Assembly: GCA_045129695.1 (NCBI GenBank)
Contig: JBGVJZ010000006.1
Coordinates: 1 to 64,000 of the forward strand
Length of the DNA stretch: 64,000 bases
Source: Eshraghiella sp045129695
GTDB lineage: Bacteria > Bacillota > Clostridia > Lachnospirales > Lachnospiraceae
Direction of reading: 5' to 3'
The notes under the pieces were generated by a model. It had not been told where the DNA came from, did no database searches, and saw only the letters and a program-made list of their open reading frames with translations. Position numbers and translations under genes: made by a program. Within the stretch, counting starts at the first letter, position 1; each line of letters begins with the position of its first letter. Shown piece by piece: positions 1-7,910 of the stretch.

Positions 1-11
1 CATTCATAAAT

Positions 12-1199
12 TTAACCCTTTTTCCATTCCTCCGGAACGGATTTCCTCATTTTGGATGCAATTTTTGCACCATGATTTTTACCAAGCCATACCAAATATA
101 TGTCAAAAATTTCTTTATCAAAATATATGGACATTCCGGTCTGTGACAAATGCTGTCTTGCCTGCTCATCATAATTTACCAAAAGCTCTGTAAGCTTTTC
201 AAAATCACCCTTCTGATAAGCTTCAATAAGCTGCTCCTTAAGAGGAAGATATTCTTTGATTAAATCTAATCTCGCATTAACGCACTCCATAATCTTCCAG
301 TCCTTACGGATAAAATATGTCACTGCACCGTGCATCTTGTCATTTCTCCTGATGCTCTGACGAAGCTTTGCAATTCTGCTGCGTTCCTTCATATCAGTCA
401 TATACTCCTCATAAGGAATAATATCTGACACAACAACAGTTGTATTATTAATCTGTTCCGGTAACTTCTCAAGCGGCTTGCGTCCCATAATAAGCTTAAT
501 ATGCATCTCGATATTCTGAGGAACATAAAAGGTATGGCCACAAAGCTCTGCCTCTGTTCTTCCTGTAAGCAGATATGACGGATATTTAATAAGTTTTGCC
601 TTTTTACCGTCAAGAATACCATAATTCATCACAAAGCTTATATCTTCCATATATGCCTTCATGCTTTTGTTATAAATATTTGTCGCAATGCTCCTTCTCG
701 CAAACAAAAGTCTGATTCCCATAAAAAACTTTCTGCATCTGTTCTTCGCAGACAGCTTTCTGTTATATTTATAGCAGTTGAAGGAAAAACTTTTCTCTTT
801 CTGAATAAGCTTTTTAATCTTCTTGGAATTGGAAAATTTCTTCAGGATGGTTATTTTTACATGTATACCATTGCATTTGTAGGAATCTCCGTAATTATAG
901 TTATAATATGTTGTATTCTTGTCCACATAATGGAAATAAAAGCCCGGAAAACGGCTGTTATTGTCCATTCCCTCAACTACTCTGTCCTCTGTTCTGTTTG
1001 AATTAACATATTCCCTGAACTGTACAAAATCCTTCAAAGTCATATAAACGGTTGCCGTATATCTTCCGTTGGGAAGCATTCCAAACAGTGCCGCCTCTTC
1101 TGCCGTGGTTCCGCCAAGAATATAGCTTATATTAAGTTGTTCACATATATCATGAATTTCCTGTAATAAATTTATTACTTTATTCTGAATCGGATCCAT
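12..1199 (-). CDS. LicD-like protein lacking the catalytic aspartates
   Basis: A 395-residue protein related to the LicD family, which transfers phosphocholine or other phospho-substituents to surface polysaccharides. The N-terminal segment (residues 24-40, ISYILGGTTAEEAALFG) lines up with the LicD substrate-binding strand, but the FIPWDDDMD-type metal-binding stretch found in the neighbouring gene is absent; here it reads MLPNGRYTATVYM. The protein is therefore probably not a phosphotransferase by itself. It overlaps the upstream LicD gene by 20 bp, so the two are translated together, and an SD (GAGGAG) precedes the ATG. It may be a non-catalytic partner or a diverged duplicate. The family call rests on this alignment and the pairing, so specificity is unknown. 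The stop codon lies just inside the left edge of the window. Confidence 0.7.
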   Translation of the reverse strand: MDPIQNKVINLLQEIHDICEQLNISYILGGTTAEEAALFGMLPNGRYTATVYMTLKDFVQFREYVNSNRTEDRVVEGMDNNSRFPGFYFHYVDKNTTYYNYNYGDSYKCNGIHVKITILKKFSNSKKIKKLIQKEKSFSFNCYKYNRKLSAKNRCRKFFMGIRLLFARRSIATNIYNKSMKAYMEDISFVMNYGILDGKKAKLIKYPSYLLTGRTEAELCGHTFYVPQNIEMHIKLIMGRKPLEKLPEQINNTTVVVSDIIPYEEYMTDMKERSRIAKLRQSIRRNDKMHGAVTYFIRKDWKIMECVNARLDLIKEYLPLKEQLIEAYQKGDFEKLTELLVNYDEQARQHLSQTGMSIYFDKEIFDIYLVWLGKNHGAKIASKMRKSVPEEWKKG

Positions 1200-2814
1200 A
1201 ATCGTACTCCTCTATTTCCAAATGTACCATTCCGTTATTAGTCATACTCTTTACTTTTTCAAATTCTTCCTTTAATACATCAGGATTCTTCTCTTCCTTA
1301 ACATATCTTATATTGTAATATAGGAATTCTCCGTCCTCAGGACAGAGCTTCTGACCCTCAAGAATAAGCTTTTTTGCTTCCTCCTTAGAACCCTGATTCT
1401 TGTAAAAAGCATACCTTATCATCAGCTTCATAAGCATCGGATTATCGGAATAATCCTTAAAAAGCTCTGAAATTACTGCATATCCCTCTTCACATTTGCC
1501 GGTATCATAACAGTTAACGGAATATCTGAATTCCTTAATAAAACGCTCGATATCTGCAAATTTCAATGCATTATAGTCAGGCTGTTTACGTCTTATATCA
1601 AGCAGTCTGTTAGCCTTGCCTACTTTGTTAATATATAAAAGCATCATCATAAGAGCATGCACAATCTCATCAGATACAGTAACATAGCATGGATTCATAT
1701 ATCTTAACATGTCCCCAAACTCATGACTTCCGATACATTCCCTGCTTAACTGGAAACGCATGTATGCCCCAAGCACCTCCATTAATTCATCAAAACGACG
1801 CTCTTTAACTAATGCTGTTACATCTGTATCAAGAGTTTCAAGTCTTTTATTCAAATCAAGGCTTACTAACTTAGCCTTATCCTTAAGAATGCCCATTGCT
1901 GCTTTTTCTCTTTTGGAGGCTGTTCTCATGTAATATGCCTTACGGTAAGCCCCTAAAAGGTCTAACCAGCCTCTTTTACTCTTAGAACGGACAAAAACAT
2001 TATATTCCTTACGGAATTCGTCAGAGCCCATATCAAGCCTGCTTACCGTATCATGGGATTTACGCTCATTACATGGCGGTATGTATATCCAGTCATCACC
2101 ATAATGCCATGTAAGAAAAGCATTGTTCATATATATAATGCTGTATTCCCCATCCTCCATAAAGCAGGTACGCTTCTTCTCAAACCATTCCTTAGGAAAG
2201 ATAAAAGGACATCCGCCCCAGCGCATTGCATATGCATCGCACTCCTCCTCAGAATACTTAAACATTATCTTCTGAAGCTTATCAAGCACCCTGTCCCTGC
2301 CTATTATTTTGGACAGGAACCAGTATCTTAAATACTTACCGGCTTTAATATTGAAACGATAGCCATATAAAGGAGCAGTCTTATTAACCAACTCTGAATA
2401 CAGAACAACCGTCTCAACATATTCTTTTAGCTTAGACTCTTCTGTAACAACAGGGTCAAGCATAAAAATATCTATAATCTCGCCCGATGGCTCCGTAGAA
2501 TATATGGCATGCCTGTGAATCGCTGTTGCTGTTGTATCACAGTATCTTCCAAACATATTGGTGTAGTTATGGTCTAATTCATGTGCAAGAAGACATCTGC
2601 CCTCAGGAAAATCAGTCTTGGAGGCTTCAACGAACTTAAGCCAGTTGTCCCTTGTCATAAAGATATCCATATCGTCATCCCATGGAATAAAACCATGGTG
2701 ACGTACAGGGCCTATTGCACTTCCTCCTGCCAATGTATATTCAATGTTATTTCTCTTGCAAACGGCATCTATTTCTTTAAATAATTTAAACATATTTGCC
2801 TGCTGTTCTGTCAT
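1180..2814 (-). CDS. LicD family phosphotransferase with C-terminal helical region
   Basis: A 544-residue protein whose first ~280 residues carry the complete LicD signature: TLAGGSAIGPVRHHGFIPW followed by DDDMD (about residues 27-50). These acidic residues bind the metal used to transfer a phospho-ligand such as phosphocholine to a surface glycan. The C-terminal ~200 residues are helical and look TPR-like; they may mediate protein contacts. I prefer the ATG at 2814 because GGAG lies six bases upstream; an ATG at 2826 in the same frame has no good SD. It follows a Wzm/Wzt-type ABC exporter by 24 bp, which places it in a surface polymer locus. The substrate cannot be read from the sequence. 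Confidence 0.85.
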   Translation of the reverse strand: MTEQQANMFKLFKEIDAVCKRNNIEYTLAGGSAIGPVRHHGFIPWDDDMDIFMTRDNWLKFVEASKTDFPEGRCLLAHELDHNYTNMFGRYCDTTATAIHRHAIYSTEPSGEIIDIFMLDPVVTEESKLKEYVETVVLYSELVNKTAPLYGYRFNIKAGKYLRYWFLSKIIGRDRVLDKLQKIMFKYSEEECDAYAMRWGGCPFIFPKEWFEKKRTCFMEDGEYSIIYMNNAFLTWHYGDDWIYIPPCNERKSHDTVSRLDMGSDEFRKEYNVFVRSKSKRGWLDLLGAYRKAYYMRTASKREKAAMGILKDKAKLVSLDLNKRLETLDTDVTALVKERRFDELMEVLGAYMRFQLSRECIGSHEFGDMLRYMNPCYVTVSDEIVHALMMMLLYINKVGKANRLLDIRRKQPDYNALKFADIERFIKEFRYSVNCYDTGKCEEGYAVISELFKDYSDNPMLMKLMIRYAFYKNQGSKEEAKKLILEGQKLCPEDGEFLYYNIRYVKEEKNPDVLKEEFEKVKSMTNNGMVHLEIEEYDYGSDSE

Positions 2815-2838
2815 TGCGTTCTCCATTCCGTCGTTAAT

Positions 2839-3570
2839 CTACGACATAAATTCATCATATACAGGTAAAACTTCATCCACAGAACCAATCATCTTAATCT
2901 CTCCCTCATGAAGCCAGATAATTCTGTCGCATAATTTCTTAATGGTATCAGTATTATGGGATACGATTAAGACCGTTCTGTTATCGTCAGCTATAAGCTG
3001 CTTCATCTTTGCGTAGCTTTTCTTCTTAAACCTGGCATCTCCGACTGCAAGCACCTCATCCACCAACATAATATCCGGCTCTAAAATAGCCGTTATGGAA
3101 AAAGCCAGTTTGGAAAACATACCGCTTGAATAGGTTTTGACCGGCTTGTCAATAAATTCACCAAGCTCAGAAAACTCAATAATCTCATCCATCTTCTCTT
3201 CTATCTTCTCTCCCGGATATCCAAGAAGCATCCCTGAAAGCATTATATTTTCCCTTCCGGTTAACTTTTTTTGAAATCCAACACCAATTGAAAGCAGGGC
3301 AACTGAATCACTATTAAGCTTAATAGTTCCCTCATCAGGAGAAAAAATTCCGGCGATAGCTCTTAGGGTTGTTGACTTACCACTGCCGTTCTTACCTATA
3401 AGCCCGACAATTTCGCCCTTATTAATCTTAAACGATATGCCCTTAACAGCCTCATAAACATCTTTTTTACTTTTCTTCCAATGAAAAATACTCTTTTTCA
3501 AAGATATGCTGTGAAGACTTCTATATCTTATATATAAATTGTCCACTTCAATTGCAACTTCATTTTTCAT
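2839..3570 (-). CDS. Polysaccharide/teichoic acid ABC exporter ATP-binding protein
   Basis: A 243-residue ATPase of the Wzt/TagH/RfbB-like class that powers export of undecaprenyl-linked polymers. Walker A is GKNGSGKS (residues 59-66). The rest of the nucleotide-binding fold is complete: the signature appears as YSSGMFSKLAFS (family form of LSGGQ), Walker B as IMLVDEVLAVGD, and the switch histidine as VSHN. The protein ends soon after the nucleotide-binding domain, so it lacks the C-terminal carbohydrate-recognition domain of long Wzt proteins. It starts one base after the permease stop codon, and they form one exporter. The LicD genes downstream suggest decoration of the exported glycan. Confidence 0.9.
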   Translation of the reverse strand: MKNEVAIEVDNLYIRYRSLHSISLKKSIFHWKKSKKDVYEAVKGISFKINKGEIVGLIGKNGSGKSTTLRAIAGIFSPDEGTIKLNSDSVALLSIGVGFQKKLTGRENIMLSGMLLGYPGEKIEEKMDEIIEFSELGEFIDKPVKTYSSGMFSKLAFSITAILEPDIMLVDEVLAVGDARFKKKSYAKMKQLIADDNRTVLIVSHNTDTIKKLCDRIIWLHEGEIKMIGSVDEVLPVYDEFMS

Positions 3571-4374
3571 TTACATCACCTTAACATAACTGTTTTCATA
3601 CTTATATATAGTACGAACTCCGACTACGGACAGTATAATCCCCACCACAAACCAGCCAAGCAGATACAGGTAATCCACAGGCATTGAGTAGATAAGGCAT
3701 TTTCTGGCTGATATCATAAGAAATGCCGTCGGATTGAATTTGGTTAAAATAACTGCAAGTGCCTCCGGAAGTCTTGAAGACTGTTCAGGATTCATCGGTA
3801 CAAGCTCATAAAACACACCCGACATATAGAAAACAATTCTCATAACAACATTCATGAGTGTTTTCAAATCCTCCACAAAAACTCCAAAATGTGCAAACAG
3901 ACATGCCATTCCGAAATTAAGCAGAAACAGTGTGACAAAGACCGGAATAATCCACAGCACATTAATTGTCACCGGCACTCTGTATATAATCATCATAATT
4001 ATAACTATGATAAACGATATGGCAAGCTTAAACGCTGCCATCAGCATATCCGACATAATTAAAGTATACTTAGGCAGATATACCTTTGAAACAATTCCCT
4101 TATTGGTATTTACTATTTTAACACTGTTAAGAATAACCTTATTGACAAAATTCCACATTGAAACACCGATAAATACATAAATCGGAAAATATTGGGTTTC
4201 TTTTCCAAAAATCAGTGCAAAAATAAACCAGTATACCAACATAAAAAGAACAGGCTCCAAAACCCACCAGATCCACCCAAGGCGTGAACCGGCAACTTCT
4301 GACTTAAGGCCTGACTTTGCTGAATAAAATATATATTTTTTGTATTTTTTAATATCATTTATAAATCTGGACAT
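3571..4374 (-). CDS. Polysaccharide/teichoic acid ABC exporter permease
   Basis: A 267-residue integral membrane protein of the ABC-2 type (Wzm/TagG). An amphipathic N-terminal segment (SGLKSEVAGSRLGWIWWVLEP, first 20 residues typical of this class) precedes about six hydrophobic segments: near residues 34-55, 60-80, 105-130, 140-165, 175-195 and 232-255. It is the first gene of the visible exporter/LicD unit and is followed at once by its ATPase. An SD (AGAGGG) sits before the ATG. It probably exports a lipid-linked wall polymer across the cytoplasmic membrane; which one is not evident. Confidence 0.88.
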   Translation of the reverse strand: MSRFINDIKKYKKYIFYSAKSGLKSEVAGSRLGWIWWVLEPVLFMLVYWFIFALIFGKETQYFPIYVFIGVSMWNFVNKVILNSVKIVNTNKGIVSKVYLPKYTLIMSDMLMAAFKLAISFIIVIIMMIIYRVPVTINVLWIIPVFVTLFLLNFGMACLFAHFGVFVEDLKTLMNVVMRIVFYMSGVFYELVPMNPEQSSRLPEALAVILTKFNPTAFLMISARKCLIYSMPVDYLYLLGWFVVGIILSVVGVRTIYKYENSYVKVM

Positions 4375-4481
4375 AGTATTCCCTCTTTTTGCATAACACC
4401 ACTTAATATATCATAACCATTTAATGCAATCAAGTTATTTTATTTTCCAATTTATAAACTTTTGTTCACAATTATTTTAAT

Positions 4482-4512
4482 AAAAAAGAACAGACTACCT
4501 AAAGCCTGCTCT
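4482..4512 (-). terminator. Rho-independent terminator of sigK
   Basis: Read on the minus strand, a 7-bp stem (AGAGCAG with CTGTTCT, one G-U pair) is followed by a run of six T. The sigK stop codon lies in the loop, so the hairpin overlaps the 3' end of the gene. Confidence 0.75.
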
Positions 4513-5155
4513 TCTCAAAATAATCCGCCAGCTTTGAAATTGCTTTTTTCTCAATACGGCTCACATAGCTTCGGCTCATATTAAGCTCATCTGCAATTTC
4601 TCTTTGTGTAACCTCTTCATATCCGCACAAACCATATCTTTTGAGTATTATAAGACGTTCCCGGTCGCCAAGACATTTACCGATTGCCTCATACAGCATT
4701 CTCACATCACATTTCAAAATATATTCATCCAGAAAATGCTTCTCTTTCGATTCGATTACGTCTATTATACTGATTTCGTTGCCCTCTTTGTCTGTTCCGA
4801 TAGGCTCCTGCAACGATATTTCATGATATTTTTTCTTATCACTTCTAAAACTCATAAGCAGCTCATTATCAATGCATTTGGCTGCGTATGTAGCAAGCCG
4901 GCTTCCCTTATTCATATCAAAGGTGCGAACCGCCTTTATAAGACCAATTGTACCAATGGATATTAACTCCTGTACATCTTTTTCTGCAACACCGTAATGC
5001 TTAACCATGTGTGCCACCAGACGCATATTGCGGATAATGAGGACCTCTCCTGCCTTTTCATCGCCATTATGGTATTTTTCAAGATATTCCTTTTCTTCCT
5101 TGGCTGAAAGCGGCTTTTCAAAAGTCTTCAAGCAAACCCATCTCTCAAATTGCAA
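4499..5155 (-). CDS. sigK: Sporulation sigma factor SigK, apparently without a pro-sequence
   Basis: A 218-residue sigma-70 family protein matching the late mother-cell factor sigma-K. It has region 2 (RLVAHMVKHYG, ISIGTIGLIKAV, YAAKCIDNELLM), the SigK-type segment QEPIGTDKEGNEISIIDVI and a region 4 helix-turn-helix (TQREIADELNMSRSYVSRIEK). Bacillus pro-SigK has about 20 extra N-terminal residues removed by SpoIVFB. Here only about 14 residues precede PLSAKEEKEYL and the in-frame stop TAA is directly upstream, so no pro-peptide can be encoded. No ATG is available before residue 44. The start is TTG at 5155 or, less likely, TTG at 5131, and neither has a strong SD. No skin-type interruption is seen. 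It implies a sporulating ancestor or organism. Confidence 0.88.
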   Translation of the reverse strand: MQFERWVCLKTFEKPLSAKEEKEYLEKYHNGDEKAGEVLIIRNMRLVAHMVKHYGVAEKDVQELISIGTIGLIKAVRTFDMNKGSRLATYAAKCIDNELLMSFRSDKKKYHEISLQEPIGTDKEGNEISIIDVIESKEKHFLDEYILKCDVRMLYEAIGKCLGDRERLIILKRYGLCGYEEVTQREIADELNMSRSYVSRIEKKAISKLADYFEKSRL

Positions 5156-5194
5156 TTAATAAATAATATGCAACCCGCTTCAACTTCGTGCCTG

Positions 5195-6442
5195 TCACGT
5201 TAAAGGAACTTCTGTTTCTTCTTCCTGTCGTCTTAAAATGTCAAAATTCTCCAATTCAACACCCAAATCAATGTAAAGCTTCTGTTTCGGATGCGGAGCA
5301 CTTTCCATTTCATTACCATGCTCGTCCTTAATTGATTTAACTACAGCCTTAATATTTCTTCCGTCAGGCTTCATAATCTCAAGTTCTTCACCAACGGAAA
5401 ATTTATTGCGCTGTTCAATTTCATATCTGCCATCTTCAGTAATCTGAACAATACCAAGATAAGTATATTCCTTAATATATGTGTTACTGTCATAAATCTG
5501 GGTATTCTCGTCAGGCTTACCGAAGAAAAATCCTGTTGTGTACTGTCTGTAGGTGCATTTGGCAATCTCTGATTTATAAAACGGAATTCTTGACTGATAA
5601 TATTCAGGTGAATTCATATAATCATTAATTGCAAGTCTGTATGTCCTTGCAACCGTCGCCACATACAGGGCTGTTTTCATTCTTCCTTCTATCTTAAAAC
5701 TGTCAATTCCGGCCTCAATAAGCTCAGGAATATGCTCTATCATACATAAATCCTTGGAATTGAAAATATATGTGCCTCTCTCATTCTCAAATACCGGCAT
5801 ATACTGTCCCGGTCTTGATTCCTCCATAACATAATATTTCCATCTGCAGGGATGAGTGCATGCCCCTCTGTTGGCATCCCTTCCTGCCAGGAAGCTTGAT
5901 AAAAGACATCTTCCTGAATAAGAAATACACATTGCACCATGTATAAAAGTCTCTATTTCAAAATCCTCCGGGATATTATCCCTGATTTCCCTAATCTCTC
6001 TTAATGAAAGCTCTCTGGCTGTAACAACTCTTGTTGCTCCCATTTTATGCCAGAACTTATATGTTCCATAGTTAGTATTGTTAGCCTGTGTACTGATATG
6101 AATATCAATATCAGGAACAACCTCCTTGGCAACAGTAAACAATCCGGGATCAGATATAATAAGTGCATCCGGGTGCACCTTCTCGTCCAGCTCCTTAAAA
6201 TACCTTCCTGCAGCATCCAAATCACCATTGTGTGCAAGAATATTGGCAGTAACATACACCTTCACGCCATGAGCATGGGCAAACTCCACACCCTCTGCCA
6301 TCTCTTCAATTGTAAAATTCTTAGCCTTGGCACGAAGTCCGAAAGCCTCTCCTCCAATGTAAACCGCATCTGCTCCATAGATTACTGCTACCTTCAGAAC
6401 CTCAAGAGAGCTTGCAGGAATCAATAACTCTGTCTGTCTCAT
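5195..6442 (-). CDS. trhP: Peptidase U32 family tRNA hydroxylation protein (TrhP-like)
   Basis: A 415-residue U32-family protein. Members called TrhP/YegQ/YrrN/YrrO are needed for prephenate-dependent hydroxylation of U34 in tRNA rather than proteolysis. Characteristic stretches are ELLIPASSLEVLKVAVIYGA near the N terminus, the FIHGAMCISYSGRC segment, GACTHPCRWKY and IEGRMKTALYVA; the cysteines agree with an iron-sulfur site proposed for the family. I place the start at 6442, where ATG follows GGTGGG, rather than at the longer in-frame ORF beginning at 6502, which would overlap the upstream gene. It lies directly after the O-methyltransferase in the order of Bacillus yrrM-yrrN/O, so the pair probably makes 5-methoxyuridine at tRNA position 34. 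Confidence 0.85.
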   Translation of the reverse strand: MRQTELLIPASSLEVLKVAVIYGADAVYIGGEAFGLRAKAKNFTIEEMAEGVEFAHAHGVKVYVTANILAHNGDLDAAGRYFKELDEKVHPDALIISDPGLFTVAKEVVPDIDIHISTQANNTNYGTYKFWHKMGATRVVTARELSLREIREIRDNIPEDFEIETFIHGAMCISYSGRCLLSSFLAGRDANRGACTHPCRWKYYVMEESRPGQYMPVFENERGTYIFNSKDLCMIEHIPELIEAGIDSFKIEGRMKTALYVATVARTYRLAINDYMNSPEYYQSRIPFYKSEIAKCTYRQYTTGFFFGKPDENTQIYDSNTYIKEYTYLGIVQITEDGRYEIEQRNKFSVGEELEIMKPDGRNIKAVVKSIKDEHGNEMESAPHPKQKLYIDLGVELENFDILRRQEEETEVPLT

Positions 6443-6458
6443 ATAATCCCACCTGTTA

Positions 6459-7106
6459 TTATTTTTTAACACTAATTGTAATTCCATCGCCAATAGGCAC
6501 AATAGATGTCTGTAATTCCTCTGAATGAGTTACCGCATAAATATATTCCCTCATCCTGTCATATATTGTCCTGTTTCGTCTTGTAACTCCATAACGTGAC
6601 TCAGTGATGTCACCCTCCTGCAACACATTGTCAGTAACAAGAACGCCTCCTCTTGCAAGAAGTCTTATAACCTCCGGCAGTATAACAATATATTGTGCTT
6701 TGGCAGCATCCATAAATATAAAATCATAAGAGCCCTCCAAAGTCTTAAGAACCACTCCCGCATCGCCCTCAATAAGAGTTATTACATCTTCCTTACCGGC
6801 TCTTCTGAAATTCTCTCTGGCAATCGGAATTCTTTTGTCATAGTTCTCAATAGTCGTAATTCTGGCGGTGGCCGAAATATTCTCACTCATTAATATAGAA
6901 GAGTATCCAATCGCACTTCCTATTTCAAGAATATTCTCCGGTCTGTTCATTGCCAGCAATACCTTGAGAAAAGAAGCCATCTCTTTACGAATAATAGGCA
7001 CGTAAGTATCACGTGCCTCTTTTTCTATGGTCATACATATTTCACTGTCCGGTCTGTCAAAAGAATTGATAAATGACACAATTCTTTCATTAACTATATC
7101 CTGCAA
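6459..7106 (-). CDS. trmR: Class I SAM-dependent O-methyltransferase, TrmR-like
   Basis: A 215-residue methyltransferase of the COMT-like O-methyltransferase family. The SAM-binding motif ILEIGSAIGYSSILM is followed by the acidic strand TTIENYDKR and by YDFIFMDAAKAQY, which holds the metal-binding Asp and Lys. TNVLQEGD then stands in the position of the conserved DNvLw motif. Bacillus TrmR (YrrM) methylates 5-hydroxyuridine at tRNA position 34, and the neighbours here (MltG-like before, U32 after) match the yrrL-M-N/O order. The best start is TTG at 7106: GGAGG lies about ten bases upstream and the preceding gene stops at 7111. An ORF reaching to 7148 would overlap that gene. Function by synteny is an inference. 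Confidence 0.82.
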   Translation of the reverse strand: MQDIVNERIVSFINSFDRPDSEICMTIEKEARDTYVPIIRKEMASFLKVLLAMNRPENILEIGSAIGYSSILMSENISATARITTIENYDKRIPIARENFRRAGKEDVITLIEGDAGVVLKTLEGSYDFIFMDAAKAQYIVILPEVIRLLARGGVLVTDNVLQEGDITESRYGVTRRNRTIYDRMREYIYAVTHSEELQTSIVPIGDGITISVKK

Positions 7107-7110
7107 AATC

Positions 7111-7494
7111 CTATTCCTCCGTCTCATCAGGCTCAGGTGCAATAACAATCATAATCTCTGTCGGCTTCATGTCAGTACTAAGTGTGTATGTTCCCGCAGT
7201 AAAATTCTCCGGATAATCGGATAAAATCGCCTGTACAAAGAAAAGCACAGGGCTCTTCACAAGACCTTTATCAGCTAAAATTCCGGCAATATCCATAACA
7301 GATGAGTTCTCAGGGATAGTTACTTCCACTGAAACCGCATCAGCCCCTGAGCTCATGGCTTCCTCATGAAAAATATCCCTTCCAAATGAATACATATAGT
7401 TTCCCACAAAAAACAATATCAGTACAACCAATACAAACACTAAAGTTCTGCACGATACGGATAAAATTGTACTCGCAAGTTTCTTAGTCTCCAT
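7111..7494 (-). CDS. Short MltG/YceG-like membrane protein without catalytic domain
   Basis: A 127-residue protein with a cytoplasmic N terminus, one transmembrane helix (about residues 17-37) and an extracellular segment. The segment VTIPENSSVMDIAGILADKG resembles the LysM-like start of the endolytic transglycosylase MltG, and FTAGTYTLSTDMKPTEIM fits the same region. It ends at an acidic PEPDETEE tail, before the region where full MltG (about 330-380 residues) carries its catalytic glutamate. It occupies the position of yrrL (mltG) upstream of the tRNA methyltransferase. It is therefore a shortened paralogue or a regulatory remnant rather than an active enzyme. SD GGGGAGG precedes the ATG. 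Confidence 0.7.
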   Translation of the reverse strand: METKKLASTILSVSCRTLVFVLVVLILFFVGNYMYSFGRDIFHEEAMSSGADAVSVEVTIPENSSVMDIAGILADKGLVKSPVLFFVQAILSDYPENFTAGTYTLSTDMKPTEIMIVIAPEPDETEE

Positions 7495-7514
7495 ATATAT
7501 CGCCTCCCCGATTA

Positions 7515-7883
7515 TTAATCAAGAAAAGAAATATCAAATTCAACTTCTTCAAGAATCTGTCTGTAAATATTCTGCATGAACCTTCCAATTCCGACTTCTG
7601 AATTAAAGAAACGGCTTACCAGAGGATTCTTACGTAAATTAGTCATTCTGGATGATACATCAGCATACTGCTCATAACTCATCACACCGCTTTTACTGTT
7701 CTGTAATTCAAAATTAAGTCTTCTAAGCTCATTAACCTGTGCATATAATTCAGGCTCTTTTTGAACCTCTTCAAGACATTTTCTGTAATATTTATATTCA
7801 TTACTGTCTTTGATTAATTCAGATAACTGCTTGGCAATTCTGTAGGCCTCTTTATCCTCATATAATTCAAATTTTTCATCCAT
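7515..7883 (-). CDS. YlbF family protein
   Basis: A 122-residue, all-alpha protein of the YlbF/YmcA group, starting MDEKFELYEDKEAYRIAKQL. In Bacillus, YlbF, YmcA and YaaT form a complex that promotes RNase Y maturation of mRNAs and affects competence, sporulation and biofilm formation. Helical segments cover nearly the whole length and there are no membrane segments. It lies 27 bp after the RNase J gene, so a role in RNA turnover is plausible but not proved by the sequence. SD AGGAGG. Confidence 0.8.
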   Translation of the reverse strand: MDEKFELYEDKEAYRIAKQLSELIKDSNEYKYYRKCLEEVQKEPELYAQVNELRRLNFELQNSKSGVMSYEQYADVSSRMTNLRKNPLVSRFFNSEVGIGRFMQNIYRQILEEVEFDISFLD

Positions 7884-7910
7884 GATTAATCCTCCTGTAT
7901 GAAAAAGCTC

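Noticed and set aside
4499..5195. Possibility that sigK is split by a skin-like element
   Set aside because: The frame is continuous from the N-terminal conserved segment to region 4, and the upstream U32 gene is intact.
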